Assembly: GCF_040529185.1 (NCBI RefSeq)
Contig: NZ_CP159510.1
Span: 310,001-374,000, forward strand
Direction of reading: 5' to 3'
DNA: 64,000 nucleotides
Source: Sporolactobacillus sp. Y61
Lineage (GTDB): Bacteria > Bacillota > Bacilli > Bacillales > Sporolactobacillaceae
The translations under genes were made by a program, and so were the position numbers. Every line of letters starts with the position of its first letter. Position 1 is the first letter of the stretch. The notes beneath the pieces were generated by a model. It ran no database searches. It had not been told where the DNA came from and worked only from the letters and a program-made list of their open reading frames with translations. Shown piece after piece: positions 17,107 to 26,873 of the stretch.

Positions 17107-17211
17107 TTGGATCAGTTATCTTTGGAGCTTTATATACCACTAATTATTTCCATTATATTAATCGTGCTGCTTGTTAGATGGCTGCTGAATAATTTTAGTA
17201 ATCGAAGATAG
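17107..17211 (+). CDS. Putative 34-residue single-span membrane peptide
   Basis: TTG start with GGAG seven bases upstream. The peptide has an acidic/polar N terminus (MDQLSLELYI), one strongly hydrophobic helix (PLIISIILIVLLV) and a tail with WLLNNFSNRR. This charge layout (outside polar, inside basic) is that of small type I toxin or holin-like peptides and of small bacteriocin-associated membrane proteins. It is the only undamaged frame in a decayed 2.4-kb stretch, which supports its being real or recent, but it is below normal calling length and has no homology evidence here. Confidence 0.4.
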   Translation: MDQLSLELYIPLIISIILIVLLVRWLLNNFSNRR

Positions 17212-17219
17212 TTTTTCTG

Positions 17220-17570
17220 GACGCCACCTTTGCTCTGTCGGATATCCCCCATCCTGGACGGGTTCCGCGCCCCGGCGGGCTCCCCAATCAAAAAAAATTC
17301 ATAAAACTGATGGATAGTTTTTTCTGCCACTACCGAACTCGGTCAATATTGAGTTGTGGGAAAGCAGCCGTTCCTGGAAAGCCTCTAGTCCGAGGAAGTA
17401 CTACATATACGATTTTCTGTGATCTGCAGTACCGTTTCTCGACCCTTGATCCCCTTACTTTTCTGAATGATAAGCGTTCCCAGTGCCAGACGAACCGGGT
17501 GAACGGGTCCACCGGGCTTGTAGCCCTCTGCACACACCGTTTATTGTGTCAAAACTAAATCTGCTTTTCT
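17220..17570. mobile_element. Non-coding, structured remnant, possibly an IS110-type element end
   Basis: No credible coding frame. The minus strand contains hairpins GGGCTACAAGCCC and GGTG-AACGGGTC-CACC close together, followed by CTGGCACTGGGAACGC. The adjoining block is G+C-rich unlike the A+T-rich remnants beside it. The look, a structured non-coding end without a transposase, recalls the non-coding flank of IS110-family elements, but no transposase motif is present and the assignment is a guess. Confidence 0.25.
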
Positions 17571-17765
17571 ATGAAATAACCTTTCCCCGGTTTTAGTGGG
17601 AATTCCCCCCTTTACTGGTTAATTAACGTTTTTTCACCATTAGCTGAATTGGACGTTTCTGCGCTCTGACAGAGCCAATTATAGTGAATGACTCGGCTAT
17701 GAATGCCGGGTTTCTGGGAACACAGCTCGCCTGCTTTCGAAAATGCTGAAGTCGAGGCATTCCTC

Positions 17766-18152
17766 TCATTCTCCCTTTTCTGACTCTGCCTCGCACCGCC
17801 TGATCCATTGCTCGACAAACTGATCATGTGGCAGAATCCGTTCTTTCAGGTCGCTGATGAACACAATCTGTTCCTCTCTGCACCATCTCAGGCAGGTTTG
17901 ATAGAGTTTGATGTCAATCGGATCTTCATCCCAATATACGGGAATAAGTGAGATACCGCTTGCGTCATACAGATAGGCACGTGTATGGCCGTCTGTGAAG
18001 AAGACCGTCCCGCCGATTTTTTTAATGGGCAGGGGGAGATTTCCTCTGACATTAAGCGGGTCAAACTGCCCTTTTAATCGATCAATTTTTGACTGATCCA
18101 GGTACATCTGACTAGGGCGGATCTGGTACAAATCAAGGAAAAATTTTCGCAA
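17766..18152 (-). CDS. ParB/sulfiredoxin-like N-terminal-domain protein, unknown function
   Basis: A 128-residue protein with LYQIRPSQMYLDQSKIDRL, then IKKIGGTVFFTDGHTRAYL (the GHTR of ParB/Srx-like folds) and IPVYWDEDPID. It resembles an uncharacterised family of Bacillales. TTG start with AAGG eight bases upstream, 18 bases after the end of the MFS gene, so it is probably co-transcribed with it. The GHTR segment suggests nucleotide or phosphate binding (family inference); no biochemical role is known to me. Confidence 0.65.
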   Translation of the reverse strand: MRKFFLDLYQIRPSQMYLDQSKIDRLKGQFDPLNVRGNLPLPIKKIGGTVFFTDGHTRAYLYDASGISLIPVYWDEDPIDIKLYQTCLRWCREEQIVFISDLKERILPHDQFVEQWIRRCEAESEKGE

Positions 18153-18170
18153 TATCCTGACCTTCTTCTA

Positions 18171-19397
18171 TCAGACTTTTTTTCTACTAACAAAAATAAT
18201 ATAAATAAGTAAAGCACCAACGTCACAGACCAGAATCAGCAATGCCATCGGGAAGTAGGTCCTGCTGCCACCCAGCCCGACCAGCGGCGACAGGATACCC
18301 CCAATCATGTTCATGCCAAGGCCCAGTATCGCAGAAGCACTTCCGGCTGCCCTGCCCTGCGACTGCATGGCGAGCGAAAAAGCCGTTGTGTTCACGAGGC
18401 CCACCATCGAAACGATAAGGAAGAGCGGGATGATCACCGCAATCAGCGGAGCCGGATGAAGCAGCAGGCTGGAAAAAAGGGCAATGCTTCCGGCAGCCGC
18501 AATCTGCGTACCCGTACGCAGAATCTTTTTCTCATCCACATGTCCGGACAAATTGCCCGCCACCTGGGACATGACGACGATACCCAGACCGTTCGTTGCG
18601 AAAAACAGGCTGAATCCGAACGGTGTAACGCCGTACATGTCCTGAAGAACGAAGGAAGATCCGGCGATGTAGCAGAACATGGCACCCATGACGAGGCCTT
18701 GGACCACAGCGTAGCTCATAAACTGCCTGTCCCGACAGATGCGCCCCGTCTCAGAGAAGGTGGCACCAATCCCGCCATGGATTCTTCTTTCTTCCGATAA
18801 GGTTTCCGGCAAACCGATCAGTGTCCCGAGAAAAAGCAGGAGTCCGATGATACCCAGCACGATAAATACACCGTGCCAGGTTGTGAATCTCAGGATAAAT
18901 CCGCCGATGATGGGCGCAATGATCGGAAAAATACCGTTGACCGCCATCAGCATGGAAAAAAACTTCGTCAGTTCTGTCCCGGAGTATAAATCTCTTGCGA
19001 TGGCACGTGAGATGACGAGTCCGGCTGCCCCGGAAAGTCCCTGCAAAAGCCTCAGTATGATCAACCAGACAACCGAATCAACGAAGGTACAGAGAAAAGA
19101 AGTGATCACAAATCCTGCAAGACCGGCCAGCAGCGGGCCACGCCTCCCGTGACTGTCGCTGAATGGACCGATTATGATCTGTCCGACTGCAAGACCGATC
19201 AGACAGGCTGTGATGCTTAACTGAGCAAGCGAAGTCGTCGTATTCAGATCGCGGGTCAGTGAAGGCAGCGACGGCAGGTACATATCCATCGACAGAGGAC
19301 CAAACGCTGAAAGAGCGCCAAGAATCAGCACAAGCCAGACATGCTGGGATGGTTTTATTGTACTTCCCTGTCTACGTTCGGTTAAAGCGATTTTCAC
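18171..19397 (-). CDS. Bcr/CflA-type multidrug efflux MFS transporter
   Basis: Twelve-helix major facilitator of 408 residues. The N-terminal FGPLSMDMYLPSLPSL, the loop 2-3 motif GPFSDSHGRRGPLL and the helix-5 motif RLLQGLSGAAGLVISRAIARD identify the drug:proton antiporter group of Bcr/CflA exporters. The second half contains NTTAFSLAMQSQGRAAGSASA. Substrates are likely amphipathic drugs or peptides, but specificity cannot be read. Divergent repeats and a large gene-poor zone lie upstream. Confidence 0.92.
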   Translation of the reverse strand: MKIALTERRQGSTIKPSQHVWLVLILGALSAFGPLSMDMYLPSLPSLTRDLNTTTSLAQLSITACLIGLAVGQIIIGPFSDSHGRRGPLLAGLAGFVITSFLCTFVDSVVWLIILRLLQGLSGAAGLVISRAIARDLYSGTELTKFFSMLMAVNGIFPIIAPIIGGFILRFTTWHGVFIVLGIIGLLLFLGTLIGLPETLSEERRIHGGIGATFSETGRICRDRQFMSYAVVQGLVMGAMFCYIAGSSFVLQDMYGVTPFGFSLFFATNGLGIVVMSQVAGNLSGHVDEKKILRTGTQIAAAGSIALFSSLLLHPAPLIAVIIPLFLIVSMVGLVNTTAFSLAMQSQGRAAGSASAILGLGMNMIGGILSPLVGLGGSRTYFPMALLILVCDVGALLIYIIFVSRKKV

Positions 19398-19534
19398 AGA
19401 ACAACAGCCTTTCCAAAAATAACTACTGTTATCATAGCAGAATCAGAGAACAAAGGATGAAAAAATATTCATACAGGACCCGTTTACTGAATGTCATGCA
19501 GCGAGCGAAGAGTATGATCCGGCTGGCTGCTCGG

Positions 19535-19915
19535 CTTTTTCAGCGGGATTCCCTGTGATTTCAGCCGGATTAGCCCTTTTTTCAGCCGGATCCCTGGTTA
19601 TTCAGCCGGGTCCATGATAATTCAGCCAGATTGCCTGGTTATTCAGCCAGAGCGGTGTCCATCGACTAGCCCTTTATTCGGCACGATTCCCTCTGATTTC
19701 AGCGGGATTGGCCTTTTTTTCAGCGGGATTGGCCTTTTTTTCAGCCGGAATGGCCCTTTTTTCAGCCGGGTCCATGATAATTCAGCCGGATCCCTGATTA
19801 TTCAGCGGGATTGACCCTTTTTTCAGCCAGAATGCCTGGTTATTCAGCCAGAGCGGTGTCCATCGACTGACCCCCTTTATTCGGCACGATTCCCTGTAAT
19901 TTCTGCCGGAACCCA
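19535..19915. repeat. Degenerate tandem repeat, about 21-bp unit, with a larger duplication
   Basis: Around 17 imperfect copies of a unit like TTCAGCCGGATnnCCtttTT (variants CAGCGGGATT, CAGCCGGGTCC, CAGCCAGAttG) occupy the gap between the MFS and arg operons. A longer block GGTTATTCAGCCAGAGCGGT plus GTCCATCGACT and TTATTCGGCACGATTCCCT occurs twice, about 190 bases apart, showing duplication of the array. The sequence is skewed, with T-rich ends on the plus strand. Similar ATCAGCCG-type arrays are known between genes of Bacillaceae; function unknown. Confidence 0.85.
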
Positions 19916-19953
19916 GAGTTAGTCCTTCGCGCCTGTTTGATGCATTCAAAAGT

Positions 19954-19993
19954 GTAAAAAAAACACCGAACACGGGTTGGCCGTAAACGGTGC
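19954..19993 (-). terminator. Terminator of the arginine operon
   Basis: Minus strand GCACCG-N-CGGTGTTTTTTTT: outer arms CACCG/CGGTG and inner ACGG/CCGT, followed by eight T, about 35 bases after the argH stop. Confidence 0.8.
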
Positions 19994-20027
19994 TCATTTA
20001 TTTGACCTATTTAAAATAATAGGGAGG

Positions 20028-21416
20028 TCAACGGTTTTCATTGACGCCGAGTTTTTCTTCGGCGAGTTTCAACTGCTTTTCAACCTGGTGCGGGGCGGTG
20101 CCGCCTTCGCTTTCGCGGGCGCGCATCACGTTTTCCGGCTGCAGATCTTCAAAAATATCCTTTTCAAATAAAGGACTGAACTGTTTGTACTCGTTAAGAT
20201 CGAGTTCCAGTAAATACTTTTTATGTTCAATGGCGTAAAGCACCATTTTACCCGTAATCGCATGGGCCTCGCGGAACGGCAGGCCCTTTTTCGCCAGATA
20301 ATCGGCGATGTCCGTTGCGTTGGAGTAGTCCTTCTCAACGGCGTGGCGCATCCGGTCCTTTTTGACAGTCATCGTCTCAAGAATCGGGGCAAGGAGCTGC
20401 AGCGCGCCGGTCAGCGTTTTGACCGTATCGAATATGCCTTCCTTGTCTTCCTGCATATCCTTGTTATAGGCGAGCGGCAACCCTTTCAGTACGGTAAGCA
20501 GTCCGATCAGATGGCCGAACACGCGTCCCGTCTTGCCGCGCAGCAGTTCGGAGACATCCGGATTTTTCTTCTGCGGCATGATACTCGATCCGGTGCAGAA
20601 GGCATCGTCCAGTTCGATAAACTGGAACTCCTGGCTGCTCCACAGCACCATCTCTTCCGACAGGCGGGAGAGGTGGACCATGATCAGCGAACAGGCGGAC
20701 AAAGCCTCGACGACAAAATCACGGTCGCTGACGGCATCCATGCTGTTCGGATAGATGTCGTTGAAATCAAGCAGTTCGGCGACGCGGCGGCGGTTGATCG
20801 GGAAGGTCGTCCCGGCCAGGGCGCCTGCACCAAGCGGCAGCACATTGAGCCGTTTCAGGCTGTCTTTCAGGCGCCCCTTGTCCCGCTCAAACATCCAAAA
20901 ATAGGCAAGCAGGTGATGGGCAAATGAAATCGGCTGTGCACGCTGCAGATGAGTGTACCCCGGAAGGATCGTATCCACATTGGTCTTCGCCTGTTCGAGA
21001 AGGGCGTATTGCACATGCTCCAGCAGTTCGATCAGGTCATGGGTCTTATTCCGCATGTACAGATGCATGTCGGTCGCGACCTGGTCATTGCGGCTGCGAC
21101 CGGTGTGCAGCTTACCACCAACCGAGCCGATCTCATCGATCAGCATCCGTTCAATATTCATATGGATGTCTTCCTGATCGACTGAAAACCGGGCTTCGCC
21201 CTTTTCCACTTTTTTCAGAATTGTCTTCAGACCCTGCTGAATGACCGCCGATTCTTCCGGTGTAACGATCCCGCACTCGCCAAGCATCGTCACATGGGCG
21301 ATGCTGCCTTCAATATCTTCTTTTGCCAGTTCCTTATCATAGGAAATCGACGCGGTGTATGCGTCAACCAGCTTATTGGTTGACTTCGTAAACCGGCCGC
21401 CCCACAGTTTCGCCAT
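20028..21416 (-). CDS. argH: Argininosuccinate lyase
   Basis: Last step of arginine synthesis: argininosuccinate to arginine plus fumarate. It shows [22 protein letters not shown], the signature [20 protein letters not shown] and [11 protein letters not shown]. Length 462, full. The ATG lies inside the argG frame, with GGAGG upstream, so the two genes overlap by 44 bases. Last gene of the nine-gene operon; a terminator follows. Confidence 0.96.
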   Translation of the reverse strand: MAKLWGGRFTKSTNKLVDAYTASISYDKELAKEDIEGSIAHVTMLGECGIVTPEESAVIQQGLKTILKKVEKGEARFSVDQEDIHMNIERMLIDEIGSVGGKLHTGRSRNDQVATDMHLYMRNKTHDLIELLEHVQYALLEQAKTNVDTILPGYTHLQRAQPISFAHHLLAYFWMFERDKGRLKDSLKRLNVLPLGAGALAGTTFPINRRRVAELLDFNDIYPNSMDAVSDRDFVVEALSACSLIMVHLSRLSEEMVLWSSQEFQFIELDDAFCTGSSIMPQKKNPDVSELLRGKTGRVFGHLIGLLTVLKGLPLAYNKDMQEDKEGIFDTVKTLTGALQLLAPILETMTVKKDRMRHAVEKDYSNATDIADYLAKKGLPFREAHAITGKMVLYAIEHKKYLLELDLNEYKQFSPLFEKDIFEDLQPENVMRARESEGGTAPHQVEKQLKLAEEKLGVNENR

Positions 21417-22635
21417 GATCTGCCTCCGTTTCCGTGTGATTCTTGTGTACTTCGGCGTTGACCTTCGTCGGAAGCCCCCATAGCTTGATGAAACCTACAG
21501 CCGCATTGTGATCGAAGGCATCACCCTTGGTATAGGTCGCAAGCTTTTCATTGTAGAGGCTGTTCTCCGAAGCACGTCCGACAACGACATGATTGCCTTT
21601 GAACAGTTTCACGCGCACTTTACCGGAGACAACCTGCTGCGTCTGCTTAACAAACGCCATCAGGGCTTCGCGAATTGGTGAGTACCAGAGCCCGTCATAG
21701 ATCACCTGAGAGATTTCCTTATCTATCAGCGGTTTGAACTTCGAAACTTCTTTCGTCAGGGTAATCGTCTCAAGCGCCTGGTGCGCATTGATTAAAATCA
21801 CGCCTGCCGGGCTCTCATAGACTTCACGGGATTTGATACCCACAAGACGGTTTTCAATATGATCAATCCGTCCGACGCCATGCAGGCCGCCCAGTTTGTT
21901 TAATTCTTTAATGATGCCAATGAATGGCTTTTTTTCTCCGTTCAGGCCGCAGGGAATACCCTCGTTAAATTCAATTTCCACATATTCAGCTGTATCCGGT
22001 GTTTTCTCAATCGGGTTGGTCCAGGCAAAGGCTTCTTCCGGCGCTTCATTCCATGGATTCTCCAGTACACCGGCTTCGCAGGCACGTCCCCAGATGTTGG
22101 CGTCAATAGAGAAGGGATTGTCAAGATCGACCGGAATCGGAATCCCGTGCTTTTCCGCATATTTGATTTCCTCGTCACGGGTCATCCCCCATTCACGTAC
22201 CGGAGCGACCACTTTGAGTGTCGGATCCAGCGCCTGAATCGCGACTTCGAACCGAACCTGATCGTTTCCCTTGCCCGTGCAGCCGTGAGCTACAGCCGTT
22301 GCCCCTTCCTTATGAGCCACATCAACGAGCAGTTTCCCGATCAGCGGACGGGAAAGTCCTGAAGAAAGTGGATAGACGCCTTCATACAGTGCATTCGCCT
22401 GAAGCGCCGGTGCCAGATAATTTTCAGCCAGCAGTTCTTTAGCATCCACAACGTACGATTTAATGGCACCGACATCGAGTGCCTTTTGTTTAACCCGATC
22501 CAGATCCTTGCCTTCTTCGCCGACGTCAATACTCAGTGCAATGACGTCATAGTTATATTTGTCCTGAAGCCATTTAATGCAGACCGAAGTGTCCAGACCG
22601 CCGGAATAAGCAAGCACAATTTTTTCTTTTGCCAT
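21373..22635 (-). CDS. argG: Argininosuccinate synthase
   Basis: ATP-dependent condensation of citrulline and aspartate. Motifs: [15 protein letters not shown] (PP-loop), [23 protein letters not shown] and LWGLPTKV near the end. At 420 residues it is about 15 longer than usual, because a C-terminal tail ([18 protein letters not shown]) runs through the argH start. Begins 37 bases after argF with AAAGGAGG. Confidence 0.95.
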   Translation of the reverse strand: MAKEKIVLAYSGGLDTSVCIKWLQDKYNYDVIALSIDVGEEGKDLDRVKQKALDVGAIKSYVVDAKELLAENYLAPALQANALYEGVYPLSSGLSRPLIGKLLVDVAHKEGATAVAHGCTGKGNDQVRFEVAIQALDPTLKVVAPVREWGMTRDEEIKYAEKHGIPIPVDLDNPFSIDANIWGRACEAGVLENPWNEAPEEAFAWTNPIEKTPDTAEYVEIEFNEGIPCGLNGEKKPFIGIIKELNKLGGLHGVGRIDHIENRLVGIKSREVYESPAGVILINAHQALETITLTKEVSKFKPLIDKEISQVIYDGLWYSPIREALMAFVKQTQQVVSGKVRVKLFKGNHVVVGRASENSLYNEKLATYTKGDAFDHNAAVGFIKLWGLPTKVNAEVHKNHTETEADHGETVGRPVYEVNQ

Positions 22636-22672
22636 GAGAGAAATCCTCCTTTAATTGTTTTCAATCTATGAT

Positions 22673-23635
22673 TTATTTGTTTTCCATCAGACATTTAAGA
22701 ATCGCTTTATGAGCATGAAGCCGGTTTTCCGCTTCGTCGAATACCACAGAGTGCGGTCCGTCAATAATCTCCGGTGTGACTTCTTCACCGCGATGGGCCG
22801 GCAGACAATGCATAAAAATGTAATCCGGTTCGGCCAGTGCCGCAAGCGTATCATTCACCTGATACCCCTGAAAATCATGGAGCCGCTTTTCTTTCTCATC
22901 TTCATCGCCCATGCTCAGCCAGGTATCGGTAATGATGATGTCACAGCCCTCTGCGGCTTCCTGCGGGGAGTGGGTCAAGGCGATCCGACTGCCATTCTCT
23001 GCTCCGCGCTTTACTGCTGCGTCAAAAATGGCCGGATCCGGTTCATAGCCTTCAGGGCTTGCAACGGTCATGTCCATGCCGACCGCCGCCGCACCTTCCA
23101 CCAGAGAATGTGCCATGTTGTTGTACCCGTCGCCGATGAAGCAGGCTTTTAACCCCTTCAGCCGCCCCTTATGTTCATAAATCGTTAGCAAATCCGCCAG
23201 CACCTGAGTCGGGTGGTGGGTATCGGTCAGCCCGTTAATCACAGGGACGTCAGCATATTTTGCCAGTTCCACCACTTGATCATGATCGAAGGTCCGGATC
23301 AGGATCCCGTCGACGAATCGGGAGAGTACCCTGGCCGTATCCGGGATCGTTTCTCCGCGCCCGATCTGAATGTCACGGCTGCTGAGAAACAATGCCGATC
23401 CGCCAAGCTGGTACATGCCGACTTCAAAAGAAACGCGTGTCCGTGTGGATGATTTTTCAAATATCATGGCCAGTGTTTTGCCTTTCAGATAAGGGTGCGG
23501 GATATGCTTTTTGGTCAATTGCTTCATATCATAAGCCTGTTTTAATAAAAGATGCAGTTCATCCGCCGACAGTTCGGCAATGGTGAGAAAATCTTTTCCC
23601 GATAACTGAAAAATAGAATCTTTCTGCTCCGTCAT
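22673..23635 (-). CDS. argF: Ornithine carbamoyltransferase
   Basis: Makes citrulline from ornithine and carbamoyl phosphate. Carbamoyl-phosphate loop FEKSSTRTRVSFE, then HHPTQVLADLLT, DTWLSMGDE and the ornithine-binding FMHCLPAHRGEEV are all present in 320 residues. One base separates it from carB, with AAGGAG inside the carB end, so it is coupled to the synthase that supplies its substrate. Confidence 0.96.
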   Translation of the reverse strand: MTEQKDSIFQLSGKDFLTIAELSADELHLLLKQAYDMKQLTKKHIPHPYLKGKTLAMIFEKSSTRTRVSFEVGMYQLGGSALFLSSRDIQIGRGETIPDTARVLSRFVDGILIRTFDHDQVVELAKYADVPVINGLTDTHHPTQVLADLLTIYEHKGRLKGLKACFIGDGYNNMAHSLVEGAAAVGMDMTVASPEGYEPDPAIFDAAVKRGAENGSRIALTHSPQEAAEGCDIIITDTWLSMGDEDEKEKRLHDFQGYQVNDTLAALAEPDYIFMHCLPAHRGEEVTPEIIDGPHSVVFDEAENRLHAHKAILKCLMENK

Positions 23636-23636
23636 G

Positions 23637-26600
23637 TCACTTCTCCTTGTTCGTCGTATAGGTCAGTGTCCGATATTCATCAAGCGTGTGGACGTTCAGC
23701 GTGAAATCTTCGTCTGCCGCATCCACAGCTGCCTTCAGTGTATCAAAGCAGGTGTAAAGCGGGATCTGGTAGCGGAGGGTCAGCGACCTCAGTTCAAATC
23801 CGAATGATTCGGTATTTCTGCCTGCCGTCGGGATATTCAGGACAGCCGCTGTATCACCCTCGGCAAGGAGGCTCTGAACGGCTTCGGCATGTGCTTCAAT
23901 CCTCTGGACACGGATACCTGAGGATTTGACGAATGCTGCTGTCCTGCCTGTCGCCACGATTTCAAAACCCTTTCCCGCCAGCCTGCGGATCAGATTCAGG
24001 CTTTCCGGCCGCTCCCGGTCCGTAATGGAAATAAGCAGCTTTTTCCCCCTCTGTGAACCGGAGAAGGGATTTTCTTCCCCCGAGAAAACGGCTTTTGTAA
24101 AAGCTTCATGGAGCTTCTCCCCCATGCCCAGCTGTTCACCGGTTGATTTCATTTCCGGTCCGAGTACAGGATCTACGCCCTTCAGCTTGGTAAATGAGAA
24201 AACCGGTGCCTTGACCGACCAGAATTGAGGCGCGTGGCTATAGCCGCCTGTAAGCCCGAGCGCTGCAAGCTTATCTCCCAGCTGGATGGCAACCGCCTTC
24301 TCGACCATCGGAATACCGGTGACTTTACTGATAATCGGTACCGTCCGTGACGCCCGGGGGTTAACTTCCAGCACATAAACCGTTCCGTCCGCGATGACAA
24401 ACTGGATGTTGATCAGTCCCCTGACATGCAGTCGGCGGCAGATCTTTCGGGTATCTGCGGCAATCTCCTTCTTCATGTCCTCAGTAAGCGTAAAAGAAGG
24501 AAAAACGGCAATACTGTCACCGGAATGAACGCCTGCCCGCTCAATATGTTCAAATACACCGGGAATCGTCACTTCTTCGCCGTCGCTGATGGCATCGACT
24601 TCACATTCGGTGCCGGGCATGTAGCGGTCAACGAGCAGCGGAAAGGACTGAGCATTCAGGCTGTGTTCGCTGTGCATGTAATGTTCCAGCTCACCCGGCT
24701 GATGAAACAGAAACATCGATTGCCCGCCAATGACAAAGGAGGGACGAACCAGGATCGGAAAACCAAGCTGTCTTCCGGCCTCGCGCAGATCCTCAAGGCT
24801 GCTGACGCTTGTTCCTTTAATATGCGGGATCCTGAGTTCGGTAAGCAGATCATAAAACTGTTCCCGGTCTTCCAGTTTTTCAATCGCTTTTGTCGAAGTA
24901 CCCAGAACAGGAATACCGGCCTGCTCCAGCGCCTCAGCTACATTCACAGCGGTCTGTCCGCCAAACTGAACCAGTGCACCGCGGACCCCTTCTTTTTCCG
25001 CCACATTAAGAATATCTTCCGGCGAAAGCGGCTCAAAGTACAGCCGGTCAGCTGTCGAATAATCCGTGCTGACTGTTTCCGGGTTATTGTTGATCACTAC
25101 CGCTTCATAGCCCAGCTTTTTCACGGCAAGTGTGGCCTGAACGCAGCAGTAATCAAATTCAATACCCTGCCCGATCCGGATCGGCCCGGATCCGACAATG
25201 AGGATTTTTGGCTTCCCGTCGACTTCCGCTTCGTCGGCCCCCTGCCAGGTGGAGTAATAATAAGGCGTCTCGGCCTCAAACTCACCCGCACAGGTATCGA
25301 CCAGATGATAGACCGGCTTTAAACCGATCGCCTGTCTGCGCGCCCGAATGCTTTCTTCCTTTATTCCGAGGAGTTCAGCAAGACGCCGGTCACCGATATT
25401 CCATCTTTTCGCCTGGACCAGGCTCTCGTCGGTCAGCCCGCGTTTACCCTGTTTCCGAAGCGCAGACTCGAAGTGGATCAGCCTTTTTATCCCGTTCAGA
25501 AACCATGAATCTATTTCGGTCAGCTGATGCATCTCATCCACCGTGCTGCCGCGCCGCATCAGTTCGGCAATGGCAAACAGCCTCAGATCGGTCGCCTGCC
25601 GCAGGTGTTCCCTCAGAGTCTCCTCGTCCAGATGGTGACAGGACGGATCATCCAGACCGCTGAAACCCATTTCCATTGACCGAATGCCCTTATTCAAAGC
25701 CCCTTCAAACGTCCGGTCGATCGCCATCACTTCCCCGGTCGCCTTCATCTGTGTGCCAAGACTGTGATCGGCTTCCGTGAACTTATCGAACGGAAAACGC
25801 GGAATCTTGACAACGATGTAATCAATTGCCGGTTCAAAAGAAGCATAGGTCGTACCGGTAATCGGGTTCAGTATTTCATCAAGATAAAAGCCGATGGCAC
25901 ATTTAGCAGCTACGCGGGCAATGGGATAGCCGGTCGCCTTTGAGGCGAGCGCCGATGAACGGCTGACCCGCGGATTCACTTCAATGATGGCATATTCATC
26001 CGATTCCGGATTCAGCGCAAACTGAATGTTGCATCCGCCGACGATCTTCAGTGCCCGGATAATTTTCAGTGAGGCATTGCGCAGCATCTGATACTGGACA
26101 TCGGAAAGCGTCTGTGAAGGAGCGACCACGACACTGTCTCCCGTATGGACCCCCACAGGATCCACATTTTCCATATTGCAGACAATGATACAGGTATCGT
26201 TTGCGTCACGCATGACCTCATACTCAATCTCTTTCCAGCCCTTGATGCTCTTTTCAATCAGTACTTCATGGATCGGGCTGAGATTCAGTCCTCTGTGGAG
26301 CACAAGATCAAGATCCTGATCGTTATAAGCAAAGCCGCCTCCCGATCCGCCCAGTGTATAGGCCGGCCGGATAATCACCGGATAACCGATTTTGCGGGTA
26401 AAGGCGAGACCGTCCTCATAGCTGCGGATGATTTTTGATTCAGGGATCGGTTCATGAATATCAATCATCAGCTTTTTGAAAAGCTCGCGGTCTTCCCCGT
26501 GCTGAATGGATGAGACGGACGTGCCGAGCAGTTCCACGCCGTATCTGGCAAGAATCCCCTTTTCATAGAGTTCAACCGCCAGATTCAGCCCGGTTTGTCC

Positions 26601-26873
26601 GCCAAGCGTGCCGATCAGTCCATCCGGATGCTCTTTAATCATAATCTTTTCAATAGCCTGTACGGTCAGGGGTTCGACATAGGTCCGGTCAGCGATTCTG
26701 TCATCCGTCATGATCGTTGCCGGGTTGCTGTTAATCAGCACCACCTCAATACCTTCTTCTTTCAGGGCAAGGCAGGCCTGCGTGCCGGCATAATCAAATT
26801 CCGCTGCCTGACCAATCACGATGGGGCCTGAACCGATGACCAGCACTTTTTTTATATCAGTACGTAACGGCAT
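23637..26873 (-). CDS. carB: Carbamoyl-phosphate synthase large subunit (arginine-specific)
   Basis: Ammonia-dependent synthesis of carbamoyl phosphate with CarA. Two homologous ATP-grasp halves begin VLVIGSGPIVIGQAAEFDYA (about residue 10) and ILIVGSGPIRIGQGIEFDY (about 560). A terminal MGS-like domain runs from about 940. At 1,078 residues it is nearer the pyrimidine-type length than the shorter Bacillus arginine CarB. Membership of the arg operon and the T-box leader argue that it serves arginine. The ATG overlaps carA by 17 bases. Confidence 0.95.
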   Translation of the reverse strand: MPLRTDIKKVLVIGSGPIVIGQAAEFDYAGTQACLALKEEGIEVVLINSNPATIMTDDRIADRTYVEPLTVQAIEKIMIKEHPDGLIGTLGGQTGLNLAVELYEKGILARYGVELLGTSVSSIQHGEDRELFKKLMIDIHEPIPESKIIRSYEDGLAFTRKIGYPVIIRPAYTLGGSGGGFAYNDQDLDLVLHRGLNLSPIHEVLIEKSIKGWKEIEYEVMRDANDTCIIVCNMENVDPVGVHTGDSVVVAPSQTLSDVQYQMLRNASLKIIRALKIVGGCNIQFALNPESDEYAIIEVNPRVSRSSALASKATGYPIARVAAKCAIGFYLDEILNPITGTTYASFEPAIDYIVVKIPRFPFDKFTEADHSLGTQMKATGEVMAIDRTFEGALNKGIRSMEMGFSGLDDPSCHHLDEETLREHLRQATDLRLFAIAELMRRGSTVDEMHQLTEIDSWFLNGIKRLIHFESALRKQGKRGLTDESLVQAKRWNIGDRRLAELLGIKEESIRARRQAIGLKPVYHLVDTCAGEFEAETPYYYSTWQGADEAEVDGKPKILIVGSGPIRIGQGIEFDYCCVQATLAVKKLGYEAVVINNNPETVSTDYSTADRLYFEPLSPEDILNVAEKEGVRGALVQFGGQTAVNVAEALEQAGIPVLGTSTKAIEKLEDREQFYDLLTELRIPHIKGTSVSSLEDLREAGRQLGFPILVRPSFVIGGQSMFLFHQPGELEHYMHSEHSLNAQSFPLLVDRYMPGTECEVDAISDGEEVTIPGVFEHIERAGVHSGDSIAVFPSFTLTEDMKKEIAADTRKICRRLHVRGLINIQFVIADGTVYVLEVNPRASRTVPIISKVTGIPMVEKAVAIQLGDKLAALGLTGGYSHAPQFWSVKAPVFSFTKLKGVDPVLGPEMKSTGEQLGMGEKLHEAFTKAVFSGEENPFSGSQRGKKLLISITDRERPESLNLIRRLAGKGFEIVATGRTAAFVKSSGIRVQRIEAHAEAVQSLLAEGDTAAVLNIPTAGRNTESFGFELRSLTLRYQIPLYTCFDTLKAAVDAADEDFTLNVHTLDEYRTLTYTTNKEK

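Noticed and set aside
19535..19915. CRISPR array
   Set aside because: Units are contiguous and degenerate with no unique spacers of constant length, and no cas genes are nearby.
20223..20927. A 234-codon plus-strand frame opposite argH
   Set aside because: Shadow of argH; argH is unmistakable and full length.
24426..25322. A 298-codon plus-strand frame opposite carB
   Set aside because: Antisense shadow created by codon bias of carB; no ribosome site or recognisable motif.
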